DNA of 64,000 bases from Comamonas endophytica (GTDB taxonomy: Bacteria; Pseudomonadota; Gammaproteobacteria; Burkholderiales; Burkholderiaceae_C), in the NCBI RefSeq assembly GCF_023634805.2, contig NZ_CP106881.1:1364001-1428000 (forward strand), read 5' to 3'. The notes under the pieces were generated by a model. That model was not told the DNA's origin. It was given only the letters and a program-made list of their open reading frames with translations, and made no database searches. The translations under genes were made by a program, and so were the position numbers. Within the stretch, counting starts at the first letter, position 1. Every line of letters begins with the position of its first letter. Below, in pieces: positions 8,856 through 17,143 of this stretch.

Positions 8856-9355
8856 ACATGCTCGACAGTCTGCTGGCGATCAAGCGCTTCAGGCAGGGGC
8901 AGGCGGAAACCGCCATGCGCCAGCAGCGCCAGGCCCTGGAGCAAGCCCGGCAGGAACGCGTTGCCGCCGAGGAACTGCTGACCCGGCTGCTGGCCGACGG
9001 CGTGCTGGCCGAACAGCGGCTCTACGCCGGCCTGTACACCCGGCTGGTGCACCTGGGCGACATCGAAGACGTGCGCCTGGCCGTGGCCGCGCTGCGCCAG
9101 GGCGAACAACGCCAGCAGGATGCACGGGACCGGGCACAGCGCGGACAGGAAGAAGCGCAACAGTATTTCGACCAGGCGCGCGCACGGCACCAGGAAGCGG
9201 CGCGGCAGACCTCCAAGTACATCGAACTGTCCAGCAGCTTCTCGGCCACCCGGGCGCTGGCGTCCGAGCGCCGCGAAGACCTCGAGATGGAAGAGGCGGC
9301 CAGCGTGCGCCGCGAACGCGAGAACTGGGGCGCAAGCGATGGAGACAACCCATGA
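8852..9355 (+). CDS. sctO: T3SS stalk protein SctO
   Basis: A 167-residue, cysteine-free protein made almost wholly of charged helix (Arg/Gln/Glu/Ala rich), the expected two-helix coiled coil of the YscO/FliJ family that acts as central stalk of the SctN hexamer. The start overlaps the sctN stop (ATGA) and the gene ends in ATGA at 9352, the usual coupling to the next gene. In this case the coupled start opens only a 24-codon frame (see 9352-9426). Confidence 0.85.
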   Translation: MNMLDSLLAIKRFRQGQAETAMRQQRQALEQARQERVAAEELLTRLLADGVLAEQRLYAGLYTRLVHLGDIEDVRLAVAALRQGEQRQQDARDRAQRGQEEAQQYFDQARARHQEAARQTSKYIELSSSFSATRALASERREDLEMEEAASVRRERENWGASDGDNP

Positions 9356-9426
9356 GCTCCGCGCAGTCCCTCCATCCGCACCGTCTTGCCCTGGCTGCCC
9401 GCCCCGAGAGCACCTATGCCCTGTGA
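9352..9426 (+). CDS. 24-residue coupled ORF, upstream peptide or displaced SctP N-terminus
   Basis: An ATG overlapping the sctO stop in the same ATGA fashion as other junctions of this operon opens a frame encoding [20 protein letters not shown] and four more residues, then stops at 9424-9426. The sctP reading frame is a different one and its first ATG (9416) lies inside this ORF's end. Either this is a short leader that feeds ribosomes into sctP by reinitiation, or it is the original SctP N-terminus separated by a one-base indel. The sequence does not decide between them. Confidence 0.4.
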   Translation: MSSAQSLHPHRLALAARPESTYAL

Positions 9427-10789
9427 ACGCCCTCTTTCCCTGGACCGCGCCACGCCCTCCGGCATGGCGCCCGATACGCCCTGCGGCGCCACCAGCCATG
9501 CTGCGCCCGCTCCAGCGGCCGCGGCTCAGGTCAAATCCTGGCGCGAGGCCCGTGCCCGGCAGCGCGATCCCGGCGAAGCGCCCGAAGCGGAGACCCTTGC
9601 CATGACCGGTCCGTTCGACCTGTTTCAAAACACGTCCGCATCCCCCACCCCGAAGCCGGCAGAAGGTCAAGCCCAGGCCATTGGCGCTGCTGCACTGCAG
9701 CCGCAACCCGGCCTGTCTCCGGGGGCCCAGGTCCAGGATGGCCTGCCCCAGGATGGCCTGCCCCAGGATGGCCTGCTCCAGGATGGCCTGTCCCAGGATG
9801 GCCTGTCCCAGGATCGCCTGCCCCAGGATCGCCTGTCCCAGGATCGCCTGTCCCAGGATCGCCTGCCCCAGGATCGCCTGGCCGAGGATGGCCGGCCCCA
9901 GCCCCGGCCTGGCCTGGCCCAGGGCACGCTGCCCCACCTGGCCCCGCTCCAGGGTGCGCTGCCCGGGACTGGACAGCCCCAAGACATGCCGGCCGAGGGC
10001 ATGCCGGTCGAGGGCGTACCGGCCGAGGGCGTGCTGCCTCGAATGGCCCCGCCTCCAATGGGCACGCCTCAGATTGCATTGTCCCAGGGCGGCCTGCCCC
10101 AGGACGGCCTGCCTGGTGATGGCCTGCCCCAGGGAGGGCCGTCTCTGAACAGCCTGGCTCAGGGCGCTCTGCCGCAGGATCTGCTTCATGGCGGCCTGCC
10201 TCAAGGCAGCCCGTCCGAAACGGCGCAGGCCGAGCTGGCTGCCAAGGCCCTACCCAAGCCCTGGGAAATGCTTTCCTCGGCGCCAATGGCCGGCACCCCG
10301 CCGCAGGGCATGGATCGCTCCCAGGAAACGGCGCAGCCTGGCAATGCCGGGGCGCCCGCGGAACCGGCGCCCGCCGATTCCTCCGAAAGCAGCGCCCTGG
10401 TCAAGCCCTTCGATCTGTTCCACTCCCTGCCGCTCGCCCGCCCGGCGGAAACAGCGGACCCGACGGCGGTATCGGCTGCGCTGGAAAGCACCCTGATGCA
10501 GATGGCAACGCGTCTGCTGGTCAGTGACGGCAGCGACGGCCAGCGCCGGGTGCAGATCGAAATCGCGGAGGAACAGCTGCCCGGCGTGGTCGTGGATGTG
10601 TTCGAGGACGAGGGGCGTGTGGTCACCCGCTTCACCTGCAGCGATGAAGCCTCGCGCGAACGCCTGTGCTCGGGCGCGCCCTGGCTGGCGGACAGCCTGG
10701 TGGAGCGCCTGCAGCGCGACAGCCGCGTGCAGGTGCAGACCAACGATCCCGGGGATCCCCGCCTGCTGCAGATCGATGCCAACTGCTGA
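9416..10789 (+). CDS. sctP: T3SS needle-length ruler/substrate switch SctP
   Basis: A 457-residue protein if started at ATG 9416. The middle is low complexity and Pro/Gln/Gly/Leu rich, with 11 consecutive pentapeptides of the type QDGLP (residues about 107-161) and further related units near 225-265. The C-terminal 110 residues form the compact FliK/YscP-type switch domain (ESTLMQMATRLLVSDGSDGQ, IEIAEEQLPGVVVDVFEDEG). SctP sets needle length and switches export from early to late substrates. Alternative starts are TTG 9386 and ATG 9602, the latter with GGAG nine bases upstream. The short motif PFDLF occurs near residues 65 and 331, with a related KPWEML near 281. Confidence 0.82.
   Translation: MPCERPLSLDRATPSGMAPDTPCGATSHAAPAPAAAAQVKSWREARARQRDPGEAPEAETLAMTGPFDLFQNTSASPTPKPAEGQAQAIGAAALQPQPGLSPGAQVQDGLPQDGLPQDGLLQDGLSQDGLSQDRLPQDRLSQDRLSQDRLPQDRLAEDGRPQPRPGLAQGTLPHLAPLQGALPGTGQPQDMPAEGMPVEGVPAEGVLPRMAPPPMGTPQIALSQGGLPQDGLPGDGLPQGGPSLNSLAQGALPQDLLHGGLPQGSPSETAQAELAAKALPKPWEMLSSAPMAGTPPQGMDRSQETAQPGNAGAPAEPAPADSSESSALVKPFDLFHSLPLARPAETADPTAVSAALESTLMQMATRLLVSDGSDGQRRVQIEIAEEQLPGVVVDVFEDEGRVVTRFTCSDEASRERLCSGAPWLADSLVERLQRDSRVQVQTNDPGDPRLLQIDANC
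9734..9898 (+). repeat. 15-bp tandem repeat, 11 units, in the sctP ruler
   Basis: Eleven contiguous 15-base units of the form CAGGATGGCCTGCCC or CAGGATCGCCTGTCC code for QDGLP, QDGLL, QDGLS, QDRLP, QDRLS and QDRLA, with a final diverged EDGRP. The unit length is a multiple of three, so loss or gain of units would keep the frame. The G-type units (1-5) and C-type units (6-10) form two blocks, which points to stepwise local expansion. Confidence 0.95.
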
Positions 10790-10812
10790 TTTCCCTCTTT
10801 CCCCCATTCCCG

Positions 10813-11940
10813 ATGTCAAGCTCCCTCTCCGCCCCGTTCCTGTCGGCATTGCCGCAGCTGTCGCGCAACGAGGCGCAGGCAAGAACGACCATTGCCCAGC
10901 GCGCCAGGGAGATGCCCGTGCGCTGTGGTGGAACGCAGTGGCTGGCCAGCCTGCGTCCCGTCATCCAGTCCCCCTGGCCAGCGGTGGCCGGCGACACCGT
11001 TGCCGACATCGAATGGGCGGGCGCGCAGCTGCAACTGCAGCTGCCCGAAGCGGCCGCCGATCAAATGCTGTCGGCCTTGCTGGAGGGCGCAGCGCTGGCG
11101 CAGCTGCCCGGGGAAATGCAGGCCGCGGCGCTGAGCGCGGCCCTGAGCGAGCTGATGGACCGCCTGGAGCAGCTGGGCCGCGGCACGCCGCAGATACGCG
11201 GCATCGTGCGCGAACCGATGGCCGCCGCGCTGCCCCATGCGTTTGCCCTGCGGCTCGATGCCGTGAACGGCACGCAATCCATCGCCGGGCTGCTGCGCAC
11301 CGACAGCCTGGGCTTGCTGCTGATCGCCGGACTGGCCTCGGCCCTGCCGCCGCATGCGGGCCCATTGGCGAATGACTCCCTGCCCCTGACGCTGCGCCTG
11401 GACATCGGCTACGCCACCGTCTCGGTGCAGGAGCTGCAGCAGCTGGGCCTGGGCGATGTGCTGCCGATGGAGCGCAGCCTGGTGTCGGCCGAGCGGGTGC
11501 TGTGGCTGCAGGCGCCTGGCGCCGGCGGCCTGCACGTGCACCTTCCCGCCATGCCCGCCGAAACCGCCGCCACTGAAGTGTTTCCAGACGATGCGCAGTC
11601 CCTGGAGCCCGCGCGGGAAGCGCGCGCCGCAGCCCCCTTTCTCACCGTCGTACAGCCCTGGACCCCCGCCATGCCCACTCCTGAGAATCCCCCGGCCGAC
11701 GCTGCCGGTTTCGATGCCATCCCGGTGCGCCTGTCCTTCGACCTCGGCGAGATCTCCCTGGCACTTGCCGAAGTGCGCGCGCTCCAGCCCGGCCAGGCCA
11801 TACGCCTGGAGCACCCGGTGGCCAGCGCCGTGCGCATCCGCGCCAACGGCGCGCTGATCGGCGAGGGCGAGCTGGTCGAGATCGATGGGCAGCTGGGCGT
11901 GTCCATCAGCCGGCTGTTTGCCCCGAAGCCCGCGCCATGA
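10813..11940 (+). CDS. sctQ: T3SS C-ring/sorting-platform protein SctQ
   Basis: A 375-residue member of the YscQ/FliM-FliN family. The C-terminal SpoA domain (about residues 300-370) has the recognisable block LSFDLGEISLALAEVRALQP followed by GEGELVEIDGQLGVSISRLF. The protein forms pods of the cytoplasmic platform together with SctK and SctL. ATG 10813 is used; the open frame extends upstream only into sctP. An internal ATG at 11671 could yield the short C-terminal form known from YscQ, but I see no clear ribosome site before it. The stop overlaps the sctR ATG. Confidence 0.9.
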   Translation: MSSSLSAPFLSALPQLSRNEAQARTTIAQRAREMPVRCGGTQWLASLRPVIQSPWPAVAGDTVADIEWAGAQLQLQLPEAAADQMLSALLEGAALAQLPGEMQAAALSAALSELMDRLEQLGRGTPQIRGIVREPMAAALPHAFALRLDAVNGTQSIAGLLRTDSLGLLLIAGLASALPPHAGPLANDSLPLTLRLDIGYATVSVQELQQLGLGDVLPMERSLVSAERVLWLQAPGAGGLHVHLPAMPAETAATEVFPDDAQSLEPAREARAAAPFLTVVQPWTPAMPTPENPPADAAGFDAIPVRLSFDLGEISLALAEVRALQPGQAIRLEHPVASAVRIRANGALIGEGELVEIDGQLGVSISRLFAPKPAP

Positions 11941-12584
11941 ACACCTTCGACCCGATCACCCTTGCGGTTCTGCTGGCGCTGATGGCGCTGATGCCGGTCC
12001 TGGTCGTCGTGAGCACCTCGTTCCTCAAGATCGCCGTGGTCATGTCGCTGCTGCGCAATGCGCTGGGGGTGCAGCAGATGCCCCCGAACCTGGCCCTGTA
12101 CGGCATGGCGCTGATCCTGTCCGTGTATGTCATGGCGCCCGTGGGCATGCACATGTTCGACCGTCTCACGGCCCAGCCCGACACGCTCAAGAGCGTTCCC
12201 GCGCTGATCAGCGGCGTGCGCGACGGCGCTGAACCGCTGCGCGAATTCATGCTCGGGAACAGCCGGGTCGAGCAGCGTGATTTCTTCGTGCGCACCGCCC
12301 GGCGCCTGTGGGGGCCGCTGCTGTCGGAAGGCATGACGGAGCGGGATTTCATCGTGCTGATGCCGGCCTTCGTGGTGTCGGAGCTGACGGCCGCCTTCCA
12401 GATCGGTTTTCTCATCTATCTGCCGTTCGTGGTGATCGACCTGATCGTCTCCAACATCCTGCTGGCCATGGGGATGATGATGGTCTCGCCCGTCACGATC
12501 TCGCTGCCGCTCAAGCTGTTCCTGTTCGTGATGGTCGACGGCTGGTCGCGCCTGATCCAGGGACTGGTGCTTACCTACGTCTGA
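11937..12584 (+). CDS. sctR: T3SS export-gate membrane protein SctR
   Basis: A 215-residue member of the FliP/YscR family. Four hydrophobic segments (about 5-25, 40-65, 150-185, 190-210) and the signature VSTSFLKIAVVMSLLRNALG are present. SctR assembles with SctS and SctT into the helical export gate in the inner membrane. It starts in ATGA overlap with sctQ, and sctS follows 20 bases later. Confidence 0.97.
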   Translation: MNTFDPITLAVLLALMALMPVLVVVSTSFLKIAVVMSLLRNALGVQQMPPNLALYGMALILSVYVMAPVGMHMFDRLTAQPDTLKSVPALISGVRDGAEPLREFMLGNSRVEQRDFFVRTARRLWGPLLSEGMTERDFIVLMPAFVVSELTAAFQIGFLIYLPFVVIDLIVSNILLAMGMMMVSPVTISLPLKLFLFVMVDGWSRLIQGLVLTYV

Positions 12585-12604
12585 ACCGCACCCGAGGACC
12601 CGCC

Positions 12605-12874
12605 ATGCAATCCGTCGATGTCGTCTCGTACTTCACCCAGGCGCTGTATCTGGTGCTCTGGCTCTCGCTGCCGCCGATCGTCGTCGGCTCCATTGTCGGC
12701 ACGCTGTTCTCGCTGCTCCAGGCGCTGACGCAGATCCAGGAGCAGACCCTGTCGTTCGGCATCAAGCTGATCGCCGTGTCCGTGACCATCCTGCTGACCG
12801 CGCGCTGGGTCGGCGGGGAAATGTTCAATTTCACCGTGCAGATCTTCGACGCCATGCCTGCGCTCGGGCGCTGA
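12605..12874 (+). CDS. sctS: T3SS export-gate membrane protein SctS
   Basis: An 89-residue member of the FliQ/YscS family with two membrane helices (about 15-40 and 50-72) joined by the conserved loop ALTQIQEQTLSFGIKL. It packs around the SctR-SctT gate. Length and hairpin topology are as usual for the family. Confidence 0.95.
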   Translation: MQSVDVVSYFTQALYLVLWLSLPPIVVGSIVGTLFSLLQALTQIQEQTLSFGIKLIAVSVTILLTARWVGGEMFNFTVQIFDAMPALGR

Positions 12875-12900
12875 GCGCCCAGGCGCGGCCAAGGAACCCA

Positions 12901-13704
12901 ATGGATTTTCCGGTTACTTACGAGCAGGCCCAGTCGTACGTCAAGACGCTGGCTCTCACCCAGCCGCGCATCCTCGCCATGTTCCTCGTCCTGCCGCTGT
13001 TCAACACCCAGCTCATTCCCGGAATGCTGCGTTTTGCCGTGGCCGGTGCCCTGGGCCTGGTGCTGGTGCCGGCACTGTATCCCGCGGTGATGCCGGTCGA
13101 GATCAAGCCGATGGCGCTGGTGCTGCTCATGCTCAAGGAGGCGTTCCTCGGCTTCGTGATCGGCTACCTGGCAGCCATTCCCTTCTGGATCTTCGAGGCC
13201 GTGGGCTTCCTGGTCGACAACCAGCGCGGCGCCAGCATTGCCTCCACGCTCAACCCGCTCACCGGCAATGATTCCTCACCGCTGGGCATCCTGTTCAACC
13301 AGGCCTTCATCGTCTTTTTCCTGATCAGCGGCGGCTTCGCACTGCTGCTGGGAACGCTCTATGACAGCTTCACGCTGTGGAGCGTGTTGCAGTGGACACC
13401 CGAGCTGCGCGCCGAGTCGGTGCCCCTGCTGCTGGGACAGCTCGACCGGCTGGTACGCATGGCGCTGCTCCTGTCCGCTCCTGCCCTGGTGGCCATGTTC
13501 CTGGCCGAGTTCGGCCTGGCCCTGGTGAGCCGCTTCGCCCCCCAGCTGCAGGTGTTCTTCATGGCCATGCCGATCAAGAGCGCCCTGGCCATGCTGGTGC
13601 TGATGCTGTATGCCCCCTTCCTGTTCGACTACGGCGCCGACGAGGTGCTGGACGTGGGCCGGATCCTTCCCTGGCTGCGCGACCAGTGGGGGCCTGGCGG
13701 CTGA
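12901..13704 (+). CDS. sctT: T3SS export-gate membrane protein SctT
   Basis: A 267-residue, very hydrophobic member of the FliR/YscT family with about six membrane segments. The stretch EAVGFLVDNQRGASIASTLN PL is a clear family hallmark. It completes the export gate. It begins 26 bases after sctS and ends 15 bases before sctU. Confidence 0.95.
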   Translation: MDFPVTYEQAQSYVKTLALTQPRILAMFLVLPLFNTQLIPGMLRFAVAGALGLVLVPALYPAVMPVEIKPMALVLLMLKEAFLGFVIGYLAAIPFWIFEAVGFLVDNQRGASIASTLNPLTGNDSSPLGILFNQAFIVFFLISGGFALLLGTLYDSFTLWSVLQWTPELRAESVPLLLGQLDRLVRMALLLSAPALVAMFLAEFGLALVSRFAPQLQVFFMAMPIKSALAMLVLMLYAPFLFDYGADEVLDVGRILPWLRDQWGPGG

Positions 13705-13719
13705 ACGCCGGCAACGTCC

Positions 13720-14769
13720 ATGAGCGAGAAAACCGAGCAACCCACGGCCAAGCGCCTGCGCGATTCGCGCAAGAAGGGCGATGTCTCCTACAGCAAGGAC
13801 TTCACCCAGACGCTGCTGATCCTGGCCATCTTCGGCTACCTGCTGGGCAACAGCGGCCACATCGTCGAACGCCTGGGCCAGATGATCCTGATGCCCAGTG
13901 CCCTGCTGCGCCTGAACTTCGAGGAGGCGGCCAACACCCTGCTCATCGAACTGCTGAGCGCCGCCGCCTGGCTGGTGCTGCCCTTCGTCGGCATCGTGCT
14001 GGGCATAGGCATCCTGGCGGATGCCTTGCAGGTCGGCGTCCTGTTCGCTTTCGACAAGATCAAGCCCTCGGGCAAGAAGCTCAACGTGCTGGAGAACGCC
14101 AAGAACGTGGTGTCGAAGAAGAACCTGGTGGAGTTCCTCAAGTCCTGCATCAAGATCGGCTTCCTGTCCACCCTGCTGACCCTCCTGATCCGCGACGCCC
14201 TGCCGATATTGACCAGCATCCCGGACGCCGGGCTTGCGGGCCTGGGCCAGATCATGGCCAGCCTGCTCAAGACCATGCTGGTGCACATCGGCCTGGCCTA
14301 TTCCGCCATCGCGCTGGCCGACTTCGTCTGGCAGCGCCTGAACTACCGCAAGGGTCTGATGATGTCCAAAGACGAAATCAAGCAGGAATACAAGCAGATG
14401 GAGGGCGACCCTCACATCAAGCACCAGCGCAAGCAGCTGCACCAGGAGATGCAGCACGAAAGCGCGGTGCAAAGCGCGCGCGAAGCCACCGTGGTGGTGA
14501 CCAACCCGACCCACCTGGCGGTGGCGCTGCGCTATGACGAGGAGGAAACGCCGCTGCCGATGATCCTCGCCAAGGGCGAAGGGGCGCTGGCCCAGCGGAT
14601 GATGCAAGCCGCGCGCGAAGCCGGTGTTCCGGTGATGCAGAACATCCCGCTGGCACGCGCATTGACCGCGCAGGGAGAGGCTGGTCAATACATTCCCACC
14701 GAACTGATCGAGCCGGTGGCCGAAATCCTTCGGCTGCTGCAGCAGCTCGACCAGCAACCGCCGACCTGA
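13720..14769 (+). CDS. sctU: T3SS autocleaving switch protein SctU
   Basis: A 349-residue member of the FlhB/YscU family. Four membrane helices (about 30-55, 80-115, 140-165, 185-205) lead into a cytoplasmic domain with the autocleavage motif Asn262-Pro-Thr-His265 intact. Cleavage there, together with SctP, switches substrate specificity. The N-terminus EKTEQPTAKRLRDSRKKGDV is canonical. All key residues are in place, so the export apparatus looks functional. Confidence 0.97.
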   Translation: MSEKTEQPTAKRLRDSRKKGDVSYSKDFTQTLLILAIFGYLLGNSGHIVERLGQMILMPSALLRLNFEEAANTLLIELLSAAAWLVLPFVGIVLGIGILADALQVGVLFAFDKIKPSGKKLNVLENAKNVVSKKNLVEFLKSCIKIGFLSTLLTLLIRDALPILTSIPDAGLAGLGQIMASLLKTMLVHIGLAYSAIALADFVWQRLNYRKGLMMSKDEIKQEYKQMEGDPHIKHQRKQLHQEMQHESAVQSAREATVVVTNPTHLAVALRYDEEETPLPMILAKGEGALAQRMMQAAREAGVPVMQNIPLARALTAQGEAGQYIPTELIEPVAEILRLLQQLDQQPPT

Positions 14770-14781
14770 AGGTCCACGCCC

Positions 14782-15189
14782 ATGCAGCCCATGCACATTT
14801 CCACGCAGGCCACGGCCTCCCTGCTCGGCCGCTATGCAGCGCACCACGGCATTCCAATGGCGCCGGGCGCCTCCACCTTGCAGCTCGTCATCGACCGCCG
14901 CTATCAGCTGCGGCTGCAGGCGCTTGCCGGCGAGGGCGTCATGGTCAGTGCCTACCTCAAGCCCCTGCCCGAGGCCGGCCGGGCGCGCGACGATCTGCTG
15001 CTGGCCTTCGCCCGGATGGCCTGCGGCACCATGAAAGAGCAGCCCACGACCTGCAGCGTGGACGCACGCGAGCGGGCCGTATGGCTGCAGTTGCCCGCCC
15101 GTGCCCAGAGCCTGCAAGACATCGACGATGCCGTGGGCACCTTCGTCAATTCACTTGCCTTTTGGTCCAAAGCCAGCGCCACCCTTTGA
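14782..15189 (+). CDS. Putative class I T3SS chaperone (BscW position)
   Basis: A 135-residue acidic-to-neutral protein with an alternating strand and helix pattern (LQLVIDRRYQLRLQ, MVSAYLKPLP, RAVWLQLPAR) like the CesT/SycE-type chaperone fold. It lies between sctU and sctC, where Bordetella has bscW. Such proteins bind effectors or the gatekeeper. ATG 14782 is used and 14791 is possible. No specific partner can be read from the sequence. Confidence 0.6.
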   Translation: MQPMHISTQATASLLGRYAAHHGIPMAPGASTLQLVIDRRYQLRLQALAGEGVMVSAYLKPLPEAGRARDDLLLAFARMACGTMKEQPTTCSVDARERAVWLQLPARAQSLQDIDDAVGTFVNSLAFWSKASATL

Positions 15190-15217
15190 ATGCGGCCCTT
15201 GCCGGCGCTTTCCTTCC

Positions 15218-17092
15218 ATGAACCTGCTCCCGCTTCCGCCCGCTTTCCGGCGCTCCCTCCACGCTGCGCGCACCGCTGCCGGCAAGGCCCGCCGGGCGCT
15301 GCTGGCACTGGCCTGCGCCAGCTGCTTCAGCGCCTGCTGGACCGTTGCCCAGGCCGCTCCCCCGCCATGGACCGAGGCGCCCTACAGCTACTACGCCGAC
15401 AACACCCCGCTGCCCCAGGTGCTGCGCGACTTCGCCAGCAGCTTCAGCCTGTCGCTGGAGCTCTCGCCCCAGGTCGCGGGCAAGGTGCAGGGCAGGTTCA
15501 ACAGCGCCAGCCCGACCGAGTTCATCGACCGGCTGGCCAGCGTCTACGGGCTCACCTGGTTCACCCATGCCGGGACGCTCTACGTGGGCCGCACCACCGA
15601 AGCCGCCACGCGCAGCATCAGCGCGGGCGGCGGCAGCATCGCCACCGTGCGCCAGGCGCTGCTCAGCCTGGGCGTGCTGGACGCGCGCTTCGGCTGGGGC
15701 GAGCTGCCCGAGCAAGGCATGGCGCTGGTATCGGGCCCCGCGCCCTATGTGGCACTGATCGAGCGCACCATGGCCCAGCTGCCGCAGATGGCGGGCGGCC
15801 AGCAGGTCGCGGTGTTCCGCCTCAAGCATGCATCGGTCGACGACCGAACCATCCTCTACCGCGACCGCCAGATCACCACCCCGGGCCTGGCCCAGGTGCT
15901 GCGCAACCTGATCGGCGGCCAGTCGGGCAGCTCGGGCGTGAACAATGCGCTGGCCGCCGCATTGGCCCCCGGCCAGGGCCTGCCCGGCCTGGCGGGCATG
16001 GCCGGCGCCGCCAACGTCGCGGGACTGAATTTCGACCCCGGCAGCTCCGGCCTGCCCACCGGCCCCTTTGCCTCGGCCAACGGCACGGCGAACGCCACCG
16101 GCGCGCAGACCGGCGCCGGCGCCGACCCGAAGGTGGCCGCCGCGGCCATGGGAATGCGGCGTGCCACCCCCTCGATCCAGGCCGACTCGCGGCTCAACGC
16201 CATCATCGTGCAAGACACGGCCGAGCGCATGCCGCTCTACCGCAGCCTGATCGAGCAGCTCGATATTCCTTCGCCGCTGATCGAGATCGAGGCCATGATC
16301 GTCGACATCAACTCCTCGCGCCTGGACGAGCTGGGCATCGCCTGGAACGCGCGCCGCGGCGGCATCGTGGCCGGCTTCGGCTCGATGACCAGCAGCGGCG
16401 ACGGCAACGACCTGGTGCTGGGGTCGGTGGCGCGCGGTGCCACGGTCGATCCGACCAGTCTGGTGGTGAGCTCCGGCAACTTCCTGATCAACCGCATCCG
16501 GGCGCTCGAAGGCACGGGCGAGGCGCGCATCCAGTCGCGTCCCTCGATCCTGACCATCGACAACATCGGCGCGCTGCTCGACCTCTCCGAAACCTTCTAT
16601 GTGCGCACCATCGGCGAGCGCGTGGCCACCGTCACGCCGATCACCGCCGGCACCACGCTGCGCGTCACGCCGCACTATGTGCAGCGCACCGGCGGGCCGG
16701 TGATCCAGCTGGATGTCGACATCGAGGATGGCCAGATCCAGGAAACCCGCACCGACACCCTGCCCCGGGTGCGCCGCAGCGTGGTCAGCACCCAGGCCAT
16801 CGTCGGCGAGGGCCAGACGCTGCTGATAGGGGGCTACAAGAGCACGCAATCGACGCGCGACGTCAACAAGGTGCCAGGCCTAGGTTCCTTGCCCGTCATT
16901 GGCCTGCTGTTCTCCAATCGGGTCGAGAACCAGCAGTCCAGCGAGCGCCTGTTCATGATCAAGCCCCGGCTGGTGAGCCTGCCCGTGGGTGTCGCGACAG
17001 ACCTGCAGGCGCTGCGCGAGCCAGCGTCGGCCCTCGTGCCTGCGCCGCTCGAGGCCCGGCCGCCCGCGACCATCGTGGAGCCAGCGCCCTGA
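15218..17092 (+). CDS. sctC: T3SS outer-membrane secretin SctC
   Basis: A 624-residue secretin. A long basic N-terminus with a Sec signal ends near AQAAP (about residue 45). N0/N1-type periplasmic domains follow (LPQVLRDFASSFSLSLELSP), then a Gly/Ala/Asn-rich insert (about 235-310) and the C-terminal barrel-forming domain with the secretin hallmark around VVSTQAIVGEGQTLLIGGYK and VPGLGSLPVIGLLF. It makes the outer ring through which the needle passes. It is the last gene of the forward operon and ends 51 bases before the convergent sigma gene. Confidence 0.95.
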   Translation: MNLLPLPPAFRRSLHAARTAAGKARRALLALACASCFSACWTVAQAAPPPWTEAPYSYYADNTPLPQVLRDFASSFSLSLELSPQVAGKVQGRFNSASPTEFIDRLASVYGLTWFTHAGTLYVGRTTEAATRSISAGGGSIATVRQALLSLGVLDARFGWGELPEQGMALVSGPAPYVALIERTMAQLPQMAGGQQVAVFRLKHASVDDRTILYRDRQITTPGLAQVLRNLIGGQSGSSGVNNALAAALAPGQGLPGLAGMAGAANVAGLNFDPGSSGLPTGPFASANGTANATGAQTGAGADPKVAAAAMGMRRATPSIQADSRLNAIIVQDTAERMPLYRSLIEQLDIPSPLIEIEAMIVDINSSRLDELGIAWNARRGGIVAGFGSMTSSGDGNDLVLGSVARGATVDPTSLVVSSGNFLINRIRALEGTGEARIQSRPSILTIDNIGALLDLSETFYVRTIGERVATVTPITAGTTLRVTPHYVQRTGGPVIQLDVDIEDGQIQETRTDTLPRVRRSVVSTQAIVGEGQTLLIGGYKSTQSTRDVNKVPGLGSLPVIGLLFSNRVENQQSSERLFMIKPRLVSLPVGVATDLQALREPASALVPAPLEARPPATIVEPAP

Positions 17093-17143
17093 AAGCTGCC
17101 AGGGTGCCCTGCGGGGGACGCCCCGGGGCTTCACGATACGGTG

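Noticed and set aside
9734..9898. A CRISPR-like array
   Set aside because: The 15-bp units are contiguous, have no spacers, and lie in frame inside sctP.
11671..11940. A separately translated short SctQ
   Set aside because: An internal ATG exists at a suitable place, but there is no convincing ribosome site, so I did not list it as a feature.
13276..15117. A 613-codon reverse frame across sctT and sctU
   Set aside because: It is the complement of strongly conserved export-gate genes and is low in complexity.
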